Shown piece after piece: positions 35,778 to 44,828 of a stretch of DNA of 64,000 bases. Source of the DNA: AV69 sp963742315 (GTDB taxonomy: Bacteria > Verrucomicrobiota > Verrucomicrobiia > Chthoniobacterales > UBA10450). The DNA is taken from the NCBI GenBank assembly GCA_963742315.1, contig CAVULE010000001.1, forward strand, positions 248,001 to 312,000. The letters run 5' to 3'. Positions within the stretch are counted from its first letter, which is position 1. Each line of letters starts with the position of its first letter. The notes under the pieces are model-generated. The model ran no database searches, had not been told where the DNA came from, and was given only the letters and a program-made list of their open reading frames with translations. The translations under genes and the position numbers were made by a program.

Positions 35778-36984
35778 ATGAGCGAAATTCACTCGTCGAA
35801 GTTTCATCGGAAAAACCGCAGTCGCGCTAGGTAGCTTTGCCGCGTTGCAAAAAGTGGTAAATGCAGCCAACCCGACTGATCCGGGTCCAGCCAATCGGGT
35901 GCTCGATGGCCAGAACCCGGATTCCACGTGGCCACCCGGGACGGACTCCAAGAGCCTGGTGCAAAATTTCAAGTACCCATTCTCCTTTGCGAACAAGCGT
36001 GTTTACGACGGGGGATGGTCGCGCGAAGTGACCGTTCGGGAGCTCCCCGTATCCAAGACCTTGGCAGGTGTGAATATGAGACTCACCGCCGGTGGATTTC
36101 GCGAGCTGCATTGGCACACGGCCAGCGAATGGGCCATCATGCTTTACGGGTCAGCACGGCTCACGGCGATCGATTTGGACGGCAAAAGTTTCGTCGCCGA
36201 CGTGAACAAAAACGATCTTTGGTTCTTTCCGCCAGGAATTCCTCACTCCATTCAAGGTCTCAATCCCGACGGATGCGAGTTCATGCTCGTTTTTGACGAC
36301 GGTAACTTTTCGGAATCAGAAACGGTCTTGCTGAGCGACGCGATGGCGCACCTGCCGCCTGAGGTGTTGGCAAAAAATTTCGCTGTCAGCGAACAGGCAT
36401 TCAAAGACGTCCCGAAACAAGAATTATTTATCTTTCAAGCTGATCTACCAAGTTCACTGGAAGCCGACCAGAAGGTAGCGGCCGGGACGCGCGGAAAGTC
36501 GCCACAGAACCTTGTCTTTCGCACGATGGAAATGCCGCCGACGCTGCAGACGAAGTCGGGCGAGGTGCGCATTGTTGATCCCAGCAATTTTAAAGTCTCA
36601 ACCACGGCGATGGCACTGGTCACCGTTCGTCCCGGCGGGCTAAGAGAATTGCACTGGCATCCAAACGCAGACGAATGGCAATACTTTATTAGCGGCAAGG
36701 GACGCATGACCGTGGTGGATACAGGCAACAAGGCTCGCACGATGGACTTTCAGGAAGGAGATGTCGGATACGTCCAGAAGACCTTGCTGCACTACGTCGA
36801 GAACACAGGCGACACCGACCTGGTGTTCCTGGAGATGTTCGGCAAGGTTGATCGTTTTCAGGACTTGTCTTTTTCGGAATGGCTGGCTCATACTCCGCCG
36901 GAAGCGGTCATGGGACACCTGCACATCGATAAGGCGACCTTCGATGCAATTCCCAAGAACGGCGGCGTGGTAATGCCGCTGTAG
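35778..36984 (+). CDS. oxdC: oxalate decarboxylase, bicupin, Tat-exported (frameshift in signal region)
   Basis: Converts oxalate to formate and CO2. ATG 35778 (AGGAAG upstream) begins MSEIHS; one or two bases later the frame must change to read RRSFIGKTAVALGSFAALQ, a twin-arginine signal. The body has two Mn-binding cupins: ELHWHTASEWAIM with PPGIPHSIQ, and ELHWHPNADEWQYF with KTLLHYVEN. The lid FSESET corresponds to the SENST loop whose Glu distinguishes decarboxylase from oxidase. Total ~402 residues. The lesion near 35793 is in the signal, so the bulk is intact. It is followed by a collapsed duplicate of its own 3' end and by an oxalate/formate antiporter gene. Confidence 0.88.
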
Positions 36985-36995
36985 TAGGAGAATTC

Positions 36996-37290
36996 ATGCG
37001 AACCAATAATCGCTGAGTGATTGCAATCGCGGGAGTATTCTGCAGATCGCGCTAGGTGTGTTGGGACTTTCAGGAGGGAAACGCCGGGTACGTGAAAAAG
37101 TCCTTGCTACACTAGATCGAAAACACAGGCGACACCGATTTGGTGTTCCTGGAGCTGTTCAAGGCCGATCGTTTTCAAGATCTTTCGTTCTCCGTGTAGC
37201 TGACTCGCACACCGCCGGAATTGTTCGTCGCGCATTTGCATATCGACAATGCGAGCCTCGATGCGATACCAAGAAAGACGCCGTTGATAA
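36996..37290 (+). pseudogene. collapsed duplicate: transporter start joined to oxalate decarboxylase 3' end
   Basis: Bases 36996-37053 repeat the first codons of the transporter at 37309 (MRTNNR-stop-VIAIAGV, then CAGATCGCGCTAGGTG). From about 37058 to 37290 the sequence is a diverged copy of the oxdC 3' end (ENTGDTDLVFLELFKADRFQ, DLSFSV, TPPELFVAHLHIDNASLDAI) with stops and shifts. The order implies a former tandem oxdC-transporter-oxdC-transporter array from which the middle was deleted. Confidence 0.75.
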
Positions 37291-37308
37291 CTTCAATATG
37301 ATCAATCT

Positions 37309-38547
37309 ATGCGCACGAATAATCGTTGGGTAATCGCGATCGCGGGAGTGTTTTTCCAGATCGCGCTCGGTGCTGTTTACGCCTGGAGCGTTTTCCGGGT
37401 GCCGCTGACGAAGCAATTCGGATGGAGCATCTCAGAAGTAACGCTGACCTTTACCATCAGCATTTTCGTGCTCGGCTGTGCCGCGTTCTTTGGCGGACTG
37501 TGGCTGAACCGCAAGGGACCGCGCATCGTTGCCTTGACTGGTGGCGCGCTCTATGGGCTGGGAGTTTTTCTCGCCAGCTTCTCGCATAACCTGTGGTGGT
37601 TGTATTTCAGTTACGGCCTGATCGGCGGAATTGGTCTTGGTTTTGGGTACATCGTTCCCGTGGCCGTGTTAGTAAAATGGTTTCCGGATCGAAGAGGACT
37701 CATTACCGGCATCGCCGTGGGTGGGTTTGGGGCGGGCGCACTCATAACTGCCCCCGTGGCGACGCGACTCATTCAGAGCGTGGGTGTCTTGAGCACCTTC
37801 GCTTACCTGGGCCTAGGCTATCTCATCGTGACAATAATTTCCGGCTCCTTTATGCAGAATCCGCCCGACGGCTGGAAGCCGGAGGGTTGGTCGCCGACAG
37901 CGAGGGAGACATCGGAACGCGCCGGGCACGACTTCGTTTTGAGCGAGGCACTCAAGACCTGGCAGTGGTGGGCGCTCTGGCTGCTGTTGTTTCTTAATAC
38001 TTGCGCCGGCATTTCGGTTATCTCGCAGGAGGCACCGATTTTTCAGGAACTAACGAAGGTAAGCGCAGTCGTGGCCGCTGGCATGGTGGGAATTGCAAGC
38101 CTTGGAAACGCCGTCGGCCGAGTCTTCTGGGCATGGTTTTCCGATTTAATCACGAGACGGGCAACATTTTTTGTCATGTTTCTGCTCCAGGTTCTGCTCT
38201 TTTGGTTTCTTCCGAGCGTTGCCTCGGCTTCTCTTATGACGATCGTCACCTTCGTCGTGTTGATGTGTTACGGCGGCGGGTTCGGCACCATGCCGGCGTT
38301 TACGGCTGATTATTTTGGTCCGAAGAATGTCGGTCCAATCTATGGTTTGATGCTAACGGCCTGGGGATTCGCCAGCGCGTTTGGTCCGCTGTTTATCGCG
38401 CACATGCGAGAAACGACCGGCTCTTATAGCGGAGCGCTTCGCGTGATCGCGGGAGTGATGGCAGTTTCAACTTTGCTGCCGGTATTGGTACGGCCACCAC
38501 GGGTTTCCGTTGCAGCTGGGGCCGCGCCCCAAAAGAAATTCGCCTAG
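37309..38547 (+). CDS. MFS transporter, oxalate/formate antiporter (OFA) family
   Basis: 412 residues, 12 transmembrane helices. The first helix, WVIAIAGVFFQIALGAVYAW, with its VFRVPLTKQFGWS continuation, is typical of OFA proteins such as OxlT; GLGFGYIVPVAVLVKWFPDRRGL is the loop 4-5 signature, and NAVGRVFWAWFSD and TADYFGPKNVGPIYG are in the second half. It starts downstream of oxalate decarboxylase, supporting oxalate/formate exchange. Because the decarboxylase appears exported, the carrier may instead bring in formate for the cytoplasmic dehydrogenase; direction is not decided by sequence. Ends before a 146-base gap. Confidence 0.88.
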   Translation: MRTNNRWVIAIAGVFFQIALGAVYAWSVFRVPLTKQFGWSISEVTLTFTISIFVLGCAAFFGGLWLNRKGPRIVALTGGALYGLGVFLASFSHNLWWLYFSYGLIGGIGLGFGYIVPVAVLVKWFPDRRGLITGIAVGGFGAGALITAPVATRLIQSVGVLSTFAYLGLGYLIVTIISGSFMQNPPDGWKPEGWSPTARETSERAGHDFVLSEALKTWQWWALWLLLFLNTCAGISVISQEAPIFQELTKVSAVVAAGMVGIASLGNAVGRVFWAWFSDLITRRATFFVMFLLQVLLFWFLPSVASASLMTIVTFVVLMCYGGGFGTMPAFTADYFGPKNVGPIYGLMLTAWGFASAFGPLFIAHMRETTGSYSGALRVIAGVMAVSTLLPVLVRPPRVSVAAGAAPQKKFA

Positions 38548-38693
38548 CACCCATAGCGATCATCTAGTCCGTGTTCGTCGGCGGACGACTGATCTACCTC
38601 GAATGAGGTAGTAAAGATGTTTTCGGAAGTAGCACGAGAAGATCTCACGGACGCGCCATAGCCGTGATGTGATGGCCTGCTATAGGGTAGGCT

Positions 38694-39062
38694 ATGAAAA
38701 AAAGGAGCTCTCATCACCGGGCCAGAACATTCAACGCGCCTGTCCTTAGACTGCCGGCCGAAGATCGTTCGGCCAATCCGTTTCGCTTTCTTTCTCTTGG
38801 TCGTCGGCTTGGCACGGGGACGAAAAGATTCTTTATCATTAAGCAGGCGGTGCAGCTGCCACCGACAAGTTCTGCTGGGAGCAGGACTGTGCAGCACGTT
38901 TTGATTTTTGATGATCACCCCGAGAGCCTTCGCCTGGTGTTTGGCGGCGCCGCCGCTCAGGTCGATCTCTCCCGACTGCCTGGCGCAAGCTCGCGGCACC
39001 TCGTCCTTTTGTCGATACTGATCATGGGCTTGCTGAGCGCTATTTTGTGGTTGTTCTTTTGA
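38694..39062 (+). CDS. hypothetical protein with C-terminal membrane helix
   Basis: 122 residues from ATG 38694. The N-terminus is basic and low in order; residues 68-83 (HVLIFDDHPESLRLVFG) look like a short conserved strand-helix unit, and residues 103-121 (VLLSILIMGLLSAILWLF) form a terminal transmembrane anchor. Not a response regulator despite the DDHPES wording, because the rest of the receiver fold is missing. Family not recognised. Confidence 0.5.
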   Translation: MKKRSSHHRARTFNAPVLRLPAEDRSANPFRFLSLGRRLGTGTKRFFIIKQAVQLPPTSSAGSRTVQHVLIFDDHPESLRLVFGGAAAQVDLSRLPGASSRHLVLLSILIMGLLSAILWLFF

Positions 39063-39202
39063 CGATCCCACGACTTTCGTCGTGGACTGGCACAATCGCC
39101 GGGACCTCATCCGAAAGAGGCGGCCAGCATCACTCGAACGTGGTACCGGAAAATCCCACCGACGTGCAATAGCGGCGAAAAGGACAGCCACGATCGTGAA
39201 AC

Positions 39203-40018
39203 ATGAGAAAATTAACACTCTTTAGCTTAGTTAGCATCGCATCGATCGCCTTTGCTCACGCTGGCTGGGCAGCTGGTCACGAAGGCGTATTCGGTAGTAG
39301 TGGCGGTTTTGGCGGCGGACACCCCGCAGGCGGAGGTGGGGGCGGACCGGGCGGCGGAGTGGGTAGCCGCGGAGGCGGAGTGGGCTCCGGCAGACCTGTC
39401 TCCAGTGGTCGTACCGCTTACTACTATAGCAGAGGTATGCATTACGGGAACTCGCGCATCGGACAGGCGCGTTCTCCGTTTCATCAATCTCCCTCTATGA
39501 CCAGACCGGATCTCCGCGGGAATAATTCAGCGGCGCGGCAAGCCCGAACATCCGCCCGGCCCGCGTTCGCCGGTCATATCGCCGAACGTCACGACCAAAA
39601 TTGGCACAACGACTGGGACCGGCGTCATGCCCATTTTTTCCACAATCGCTTCTTTGTCTTTATCGATGGTTCCTGGTGTGGCCTGGATGATGGGTTTTTC
39701 CCCTGGGACTACTACCCGTACTACACCTACGACTATTACCCGTACGACTACTATCCCGGGTATTACGCCGACGTAGAGCCGTACTATTATAACGAGAACG
39801 TATACAGCAACACACCGATGGTCGATCCGACCGTGACCGCCGTTGAGAAGCAGCTTACGCAACTGGGCTATTATAGCGGCCCAATCGACGGGATTTACGG
39901 CCCGCTCGTGCGCGATGCGGTGGCAAAGTATCAAATCGCCACGAATCAGGATGTAACCGGGAGTCTATCCCCGGAGACATTGCGGTCCTTCGGGTTGTCG
40001 CAGCCGGTGGCAGGCTGA
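39203..40018 (+). CDS. secreted Gly/Tyr-rich protein with C-terminal peptidoglycan-binding domain
   Basis: 271 residues. A signal peptide (residues 1-23, ending HAGWA) precedes a Gly-rich region (GGGHPAGGGGGGPGGGVG), a linker rich in Arg and His (HDQNWHNDWDRRHAHFFHNR), and a Tyr-rich stretch (YYPYYTYDYYPYDYYPGYY). The last 60 residues are a PG_binding_1 domain (VEKQLTQLGYYSGPIDGIYG, AVAKYQ, LSPETLRSFGL). A full paralogue with the same order lies at 47622-48503. It may be a cell-envelope scaffold. No catalytic domain is present. Confidence 0.82.
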   Translation: MRKLTLFSLVSIASIAFAHAGWAAGHEGVFGSSGGFGGGHPAGGGGGGPGGGVGSRGGGVGSGRPVSSGRTAYYYSRGMHYGNSRIGQARSPFHQSPSMTRPDLRGNNSAARQARTSARPAFAGHIAERHDQNWHNDWDRRHAHFFHNRFFVFIDGSWCGLDDGFFPWDYYPYYTYDYYPYDYYPGYYADVEPYYYNENVYSNTPMVDPTVTAVEKQLTQLGYYSGPIDGIYGPLVRDAVAKYQIATNQDVTGSLSPETLRSFGLSQPVAG

Positions 40019-40238
40019 ATCCCAACACTGTATTACGGTCAAATGGCAGTTTGTTGTTTTTTTCCCGCGCGAGCTCCGTCGCCTACGCGAATGGCGCTCG
40101 CGTTTGCTGCAAAAAGTCGTTGTCGGCCGCGCGGCTCGCTAAACGCGAACTCAGAGCCCGATCAGCTGCTGATCTCTGCCGAACGAAATTGGGAATCTGA
40201 AGTCTAAATGGAAAGGGAATTGAACTCAAAAGATCGAG

Positions 40239-41342
40239 ATGAGAACAAAGCAGCTCAGTAACTCTGACTTTTTCATCACGTCTGCTCGGTTCGGCACCTC
40301 GGCCTGGGAGCAATCTCTGGCTCCGATTCATCGCGCGCTCGAGCTCCTCGGGCGCGTCCCGCCGACCGCCGTAATGGTCCTGTCCGTACTCCTCGTGGCT
40401 GTGATCGCCTGGTTCGATTACGTCACGGGCGACTTCTCGCTGGCGCTGTTCTATCTCGTGCCGGTGGTCCTGGCTACCTGGAATGCAGGCGCTGTGAGCG
40501 GCTGGTTCATCGGCGTGCTGAGCGCCGCCGGGTGGCTCGTCGGCGATTCAGCGCTGAGCCACGCCTACGGCCACCCTCTCATTCCCTATTGGAATGCTGC
40601 GATGCTAGCCTTGATCTACGGCATCGTCGCGCACCTTTTATCAACGCTCCGCCGGCTCCAGGCCGAACTTCAAGAACGCGTCGAGCAACGCACCGCTTTG
40701 CTGGCCGAAGTGCACCACAGGGTCAAAAATAACCTTCAGATCATCTCCAGCCTCCTGATGCTCGAGGCGGAAAAGCTCAACAACGCCGCTGACAAGGCCG
40801 TCTTCGATGAATGTCGCGGCCGCATTTACTCCATGGCTCGGCTGCACGAGCAGCTCTATTCCAGCGGCGAGTTTTCCGATTTGGATTTCGCGGCACACCT
40901 TCGGGAGATGGCCAAGATGCTCGTTCGCTCCCACACGCCTCAAGGCTGCATTTTGGCGCTCGACATCCACGCCGATCCGGTCGCAGTCGACTTGGACACC
41001 GCGGTGACGCTGGGCCTCATCGCCAACGAACTCCTTCTTAATGCGCTTAAGCATGGGTTTAGCGGACGTCCTGCGGGTAAGCTCACGGTGGAACTGCACG
41101 GGGGTAACCACAATCAAATGACCGTGTGCGACGATGGCTGCGGGTTCCCGCCCGGATTCGACGCGAGAAAGAATGCAGGGCTCGGCCTCGAACTCGTTCT
41201 GGGAATGACGAGGCAGATTCGCGGCGAAGCAAAAATTGAAAATGACCCTGCGGGCGGCACGCGCACCACAATTTTCTTCCCTATCTCTCCTATCTTCGGA
41301 AACAGCGAAACCAGAACCCCAACCCAAACCGACTTACCATGA
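40239..41342 (+). CDS. sensor histidine kinase, HisKA_2 type
   Basis: 367 residues. Residues 45-130 form about four transmembrane helices with short loops and no sizeable extracytoplasmic domain. A short coiled segment (LRRLQAELQERVEQR) leads to the HisKA_2 phosphoacceptor box LAEVHHRVKNNLQIISSLL (His near 160), followed by an ATPase domain with NELLLNALKHGF (N box) and CDDGCGFPPGF (G1). This kinase class usually pairs with stand-alone receivers; here the response regulator start overlaps its stop (ATGA at 41339). Signal unknown, probably membrane-sensed. Confidence 0.9.
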   Translation: MRTKQLSNSDFFITSARFGTSAWEQSLAPIHRALELLGRVPPTAVMVLSVLLVAVIAWFDYVTGDFSLALFYLVPVVLATWNAGAVSGWFIGVLSAAGWLVGDSALSHAYGHPLIPYWNAAMLALIYGIVAHLLSTLRRLQAELQERVEQRTALLAEVHHRVKNNLQIISSLLMLEAEKLNNAADKAVFDECRGRIYSMARLHEQLYSSGEFSDLDFAAHLREMAKMLVRSHTPQGCILALDIHADPVAVDLDTAVTLGLIANELLLNALKHGFSGRPAGKLTVELHGGNHNQMTVCDDGCGFPPGFDARKNAGLGLELVLGMTRQIRGEAKIENDPAGGTRTTIFFPISPIFGNSETRTPTQTDLP

Positions 41343-41752
41343 CTAACGCCCGTATCCTTATCGTCGAAGACGAAGCCATCACTGTGTCAGCCCTTAAGCG
41401 CGAACTCGTTTCACTCGGCTATCAAGTCGCAGCTACCGCTGGCACCGCTGATGAAGCTCTTAATGCCGTTGAATTACATAAGCCAGATCTGGTTCTTATG
41501 GACATCACTCTTGCTGGGACCGTCAATGGCATCGTTGCCGCAGTCGCCATCCGCGGCAATTTCCACCTGCCGGTCGTCTTTCTCACCGCTCACGCGGATG
41601 ACGGAACAATGGAACGTGCGGTGGCCGCCGGCGCCTTTGGGTACGTGCTCAAGCCATTTAGCGGACCGGGACTGAAAGCGGCCATCGAAACGGCGCTCCA
41701 CAAGTACCAGACCGAAATAGAGAGTCGTCGAGCCTCCACTCGGGCCGCCTGA
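41339..41752 (+). CDS. response regulator, receiver domain only
   Basis: 137 residues: a single receiver domain with the acidic pair E10-D11, phosphoacceptor D55 in VLMDITLAG, T83 in VFLTAHAD and the Lys of VLKPF near 105. No output domain follows, only ~15 polar residues. It is translationally coupled to the preceding kinase, so it likely relays phosphate to another protein or acts by protein contact. Confidence 0.92.
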   Translation: MTNARILIVEDEAITVSALKRELVSLGYQVAATAGTADEALNAVELHKPDLVLMDITLAGTVNGIVAAVAIRGNFHLPVVFLTAHADDGTMERAVAAGAFGYVLKPFSGPGLKAAIETALHKYQTEIESRRASTRAA

Positions 41753-41872
41753 AGAGATCGTGAAAAACATTATCGGGGGCGGACACGAAATTCGCTTGCA
41801 CTCGCAGCCATAGCCGAGCCGGAGAATTTCAGTCTCTGACACGAACGAAACGAATAGAGAAAGAATGAGGTT

Positions 41873-42667
41873 ATGAATTTGCAATTGGATGGAAAGAAAA
41901 CCTTGGTCACAGGATCGACTGCCGGAATCGGGTTCGCGATTGCCCGTACGCTGGCGCGGGAAGGAGCGTCTGTCGTTATCACCGGCCGCACTCAGCAGCG
42001 AGTTGATAACGCGACTGAAAGTATCCGGAAAGAAATCCGCGACGCGAAAATCAGCGGCGTCGCCGTAGATCTGGCTACGCCGGAGGGGATTTCAAAATGT
42101 ATCGAGGCTGTGCCGGCTGTCGATGTTCTTGTCAATAACGTGGGCGTATACGAGCCGAAGCCGTTCGAGCAGATCACCGATGATGATTGGCACACAATTA
42201 TCGAGGTAAACTTTATGAGCGGCGTGCGCCTGTCGCGCCATTATCTGTCGCGGATGAAAGCGGCCAATTGGGGTCGCATCATTTTCATCTCCAGCGAGTC
42301 CGCCATCAACATTCCGGTGGAGATGATCCATTACGGAGTCACCAAGACGATGCAGGTGGCGCTCGCGCGGGGATTGGCCGAGACGACGTTGGGGACAGCC
42401 CTCACTGTGAATTCGGTCCTTGCCGGCCCCACTCGTTCGGAAGGTGTTGAGAAGTTCCTTATCGACATGGCGCGAACGAAAAACGTCACCCCCGAAGAGA
42501 TAGAGAAAGAATTCTTTCACACCGCCCGGCCCGGCTCCCTCTTGCAACGTTTCGCCACAACCGATGAAGTGGCCGCTTTGGTGGCGTTCATCGCCAGCCC
42601 TCTTTCGTCGGCGATCAACGGCGCGGCGCTTCGCGCCGAAGGCGGCGTTGTGCGCTCGATTTTTTAA
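41873..42667 (+). CDS. SDR-family oxidoreductase
   Basis: 264 residues. Coenzyme motif TGSTAGIG at 14-21; GRT in place of an acidic residue after the second strand suggests NADPH preference. NNVG at ~89, Ser in FISSES near 141, and the catalytic Y-x-x-x-K in HYGVTK near 155. C-terminal AEGGVV is the usual terminal strand. A ~25-residue insert before the C-terminus (ARTKNVTPEEIEKEFFHTAR) resembles the FabG-like 'SDR with flexible lid' subgroup. Substrate unknown. It is the only plus-strand SDR of the 41.8-49.3 kb cluster. Confidence 0.87.
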   Translation: MNLQLDGKKTLVTGSTAGIGFAIARTLAREGASVVITGRTQQRVDNATESIRKEIRDAKISGVAVDLATPEGISKCIEAVPAVDVLVNNVGVYEPKPFEQITDDDWHTIIEVNFMSGVRLSRHYLSRMKAANWGRIIFISSESAINIPVEMIHYGVTKTMQVALARGLAETTLGTALTVNSVLAGPTRSEGVEKFLIDMARTKNVTPEEIEKEFFHTARPGSLLQRFATTDEVAALVAFIASPLSSAINGAALRAEGGVVRSIF

Positions 42668-42972
42668 CTACGGCGCACAGTTACAATGCAGGTCCGTTGA
42701 ATGGCCGGCGTGGATCGCGTCGCGCCGGCTTGGCTTCATCGACCTTCGCCGATGTGGTCCTTTATCACATGCCGTTTTCGTGAATTTTGAATTGAGTGAA
42801 AATGCGATTCCATCCGTCGTCGAAGTTGAAGATCGACATGTTAAACACAAGTAATGGATCGCGCATTCGGCGGCGGCGCTGGAACATTTCTCGCCATTTG
42901 TGCGCAGATGTCGATTCATTCTCGTTTCGTGTTGTTCAGGGAATGGACCACCATTCATTTTACCGGCCGAGT
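42668..42972. other. intergenic stretch, nothing recognised
   Basis: Short open frames on both strands lack family resemblance, signal sequences or ribosome sites. The two neighbouring genes converge here. Confidence 0.4.
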
Positions 42973-43365
42973 TCATTCGGTCTGTTCCTTCCTTACGGTT
43001 ACATCGTTGAATTCAATGATCATTAAGTTCCTCGTCTGCTCGCCCGCGTTCGCCACTTTGCAATTGCTGTTTGCTGCAACCCAAGCCCATCGCGAGGGAA
43101 CGGCCGTATCGCAGTCTCTCTCCAACAGTTGGTCTGTTTGGCCCAACATCACGACCAGTCGATCTCGGCCATCGTGCGGCGGTGACCATTTCGTCCTTCC
43201 AGGAAGCGCGACTGTCGATATTCGCACTCCCTCTGTTTCGGATCCCTCGCTTTTAACCAGAGCAACAGGCCTTTGGCTCAGCGCGTCGAGATTCTGAAAT
43301 TCGTGCTCCTTTTGCAATGCGCGTCGCATCTGCGACCGCTCGATGATGTCGATAATCGTATTCAT
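42973..43365 (-). CDS. hypothetical cupin-like protein
   Basis: 130 residues from ATG 43365 (a longer frame opens at 43404 in a basic stretch that overlaps the SDR relic). After a helical start (NTIIDIIERSQMRRALQ) the body alternates strands and turns (RISTVALPGRTKWSPPHDGR ... VVMLGQTDQLLE, and SNCKVANAGEQTRNLMIIEF), which resembles a one-domain cupin carrying a reduced metal motif. I cannot name the family. It follows the relic at 43371 by 5 bases. Confidence 0.5.
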   Translation of the reverse strand: MNTIIDIIERSQMRRALQKEHEFQNLDALSQRPVALVKSEGSETEGVRISTVALPGRTKWSPPHDGRDRLVVMLGQTDQLLERDCDTAVPSRWAWVAANSNCKVANAGEQTRNLMIIEFNDVTVRKEQTE

Positions 43366-43370
43366 GCGAT

Positions 43371-43517
43371 TCAGATTTGAGCGATGCCGCCGTCGACGAA
43401 ACAATTCCGTTCCGGTGATGTAGCTGCTGTCGTCGATGCGAGAAACACGACAGCGTTCGCGATCTCAAGCGCAACCTTTCCATCGAGCGTACCTAGCTGT
43501 TTCTCGTTAGTTGTCAT
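43371..43517 (-). pseudogene. SDR remnant with large internal deletion
   Basis: 48 residues: MTTNEKQLGTLDGKVAL (the first strand of an SDR) is directly joined to EIANAVVFLASTTAA ... NCFVDGGIAQI, the SDR C-terminus. About 190 residues, including nucleotide-binding and catalytic parts, are missing. The tail resembles that of 45620-46390 (ELFVDGGFAQV), so that gene or a sister is the likely source. Confidence 0.7.
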
Positions 43518-43525
43518 TTCCCGGT

Positions 43526-44047
43526 TTAGGTTGGTTTCGATTGAATCTTTGTCTGGGCACTTTCACTCAATGAACCACCCGGAGCGGTTCGCAGTCGGAT
43601 GTTTATTTCCGATTTTAGGGTGCGATGCACCGGGCACTTGCCCGCGATCTCCATCAGTTTGGCGCGCTGTTCCGGTGTCAACTCACCGCTCAATCCGATC
43701 TCGACATCGATCCGGTCTAGCATCCCGTCTTTCGTCTCGCACTCCGCGCAATCTTTCGCATGAATGCGCGAGTGGCGAAGTGAAACGCTTATGTTTTCCA
43801 AAGGCCACTTTTTGGTGCGCGCGTACAAGCCGACCGTCATCGATGTGCATGCCCCCAGTCCAACCAGCACATAATCGTAAGGCCCGGGCGCGGCATCACC
43901 GCCGCCGACGTCAACCGGTTCGTCAGCACGCAACTGATGCGCGCCGCTGACAATCTCTTGGAGAAACCCACTTGCGTCCCCGCGCACAACCACGTCGGCC
44001 GGTTTCGTCCCCGTTCCTTCAATTGTAGCTGTTGTTGAATCCCTCAT
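43526..44047 (-). CDS. OsmC-family protein
   Basis: 173 residues. The two reactive cysteines of the OsmC/Ohr fold are in LGACTSMTVGLYARTKK near residue 68 and AGKCPVHRTL near 139. The family includes thiol peroxidases acting on organic hydroperoxides; this longer form with GGGDAAPGPYDYVLVGLGAC belongs to the OsmC-like YhfA/peroxiredoxin-like branch. It starts 6 bases downstream of an SDR gene on the same strand and may share its transcript. Cytoplasmic. Confidence 0.88.
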   Translation of the reverse strand: MRDSTTATIEGTGTKPADVVVRGDASGFLQEIVSGAHQLRADEPVDVGGGDAAPGPYDYVLVGLGACTSMTVGLYARTKKWPLENISVSLRHSRIHAKDCAECETKDGMLDRIDVEIGLSGELTPEQRAKLMEIAGKCPVHRTLKSEINIRLRTAPGGSLSESAQTKIQSKPT

Positions 44048-44053
44048 GATCGA

Positions 44054-44809
44054 CTAGCGAAATCCGCCTGCGACACGGATGGTTTCGCCGGTGATCCATT
44101 CGGCTTCCGAGGAAGCCAGAAACGCAACCACCGGTGCGACGTCTCGGGGTTGTCCGATACGACCGAGCGGCGTCTGTGCGACCATTTGTTTCTCAAAATC
44201 GCTTCCCGGAATTCCGATGGCGTGAAAGCCTTCAGTTTCAATCCCGCCTGGATTGACCGCGTTGATGCGGATTTTTCTTGGTCCTAGTTCTTTCGCCAAC
44301 GCACGAGTGACCGCATCTACGGCTCCTTTGGTTGCGGTATAGATTGCCGAGTTGGGCGGGGTCGCCGAACTCGCCACCGAACTGACATTGATCACGCTTC
44401 CGCCGTCGGCGCTAAAGTGCTTCGCCGCTTCTTGGGTTGCGAGAATCAGACCAAGAACATTGGTATTGAACTCACGGTGAAACTCGGTTTCCGTCACTTC
44501 TTCAAGAGGTTTGAAGTCGTAAACTCCCGCGTTGTTGACCAGGATGTCGATCTTGCCGAATGACTTTTTCCCTTCGGCAAAAAGGCGCTCGATGTCTTTC
44601 TTCGTCGCGACGTCGCCTTGAACGGCGATCGCCTTTCCTCCCCGCTTGCTAATTTCGTCAACTACTTTGTCCGCACCCTCCTTGGAAGATGCATAATTGA
44701 CCACCACCGCTGCGCCCTCGGTGGCGAGATGTTTTGCGATACCAGCGCCGATTCCTTTCGACGCCCCGGTTACCACCGCAACTTTTCCATTTAGTTTTCC
44801 GTTTTTCAT
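44054..44809 (-). CDS. SDR-family oxidoreductase (FabG-like)
   Basis: 251 residues; ATG 44809 is preceded by AAAGGAAGGAA. TGASKGIG near 15, an NYASS loop after strand 2 that suggests NADPH use, NNAG near 90, catalytic Ser in NVSSVASS, and YTATKGAV for Y-x-x-x-K near 155. C-terminus ITGETIRVAGGFR. About three quarters of its residues match the SDR at 48554-49309, so the two arose by duplication. Likely reduces a small carbonyl; substrate unknown. Confidence 0.9.
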   Translation of the reverse strand: MKNGKLNGKVAVVTGASKGIGAGIAKHLATEGAAVVVNYASSKEGADKVVDEISKRGGKAIAVQGDVATKKDIERLFAEGKKSFGKIDILVNNAGVYDFKPLEEVTETEFHREFNTNVLGLILATQEAAKHFSADGGSVINVSSVASSATPPNSAIYTATKGAVDAVTRALAKELGPRKIRINAVNPGGIETEGFHAIGIPGSDFEKQMVAQTPLGRIGQPRDVAPVVAFLASSEAEWITGETIRVAGGFR

Positions 44810-44828
44810 TTCCTTCCTTTCATTTGAT

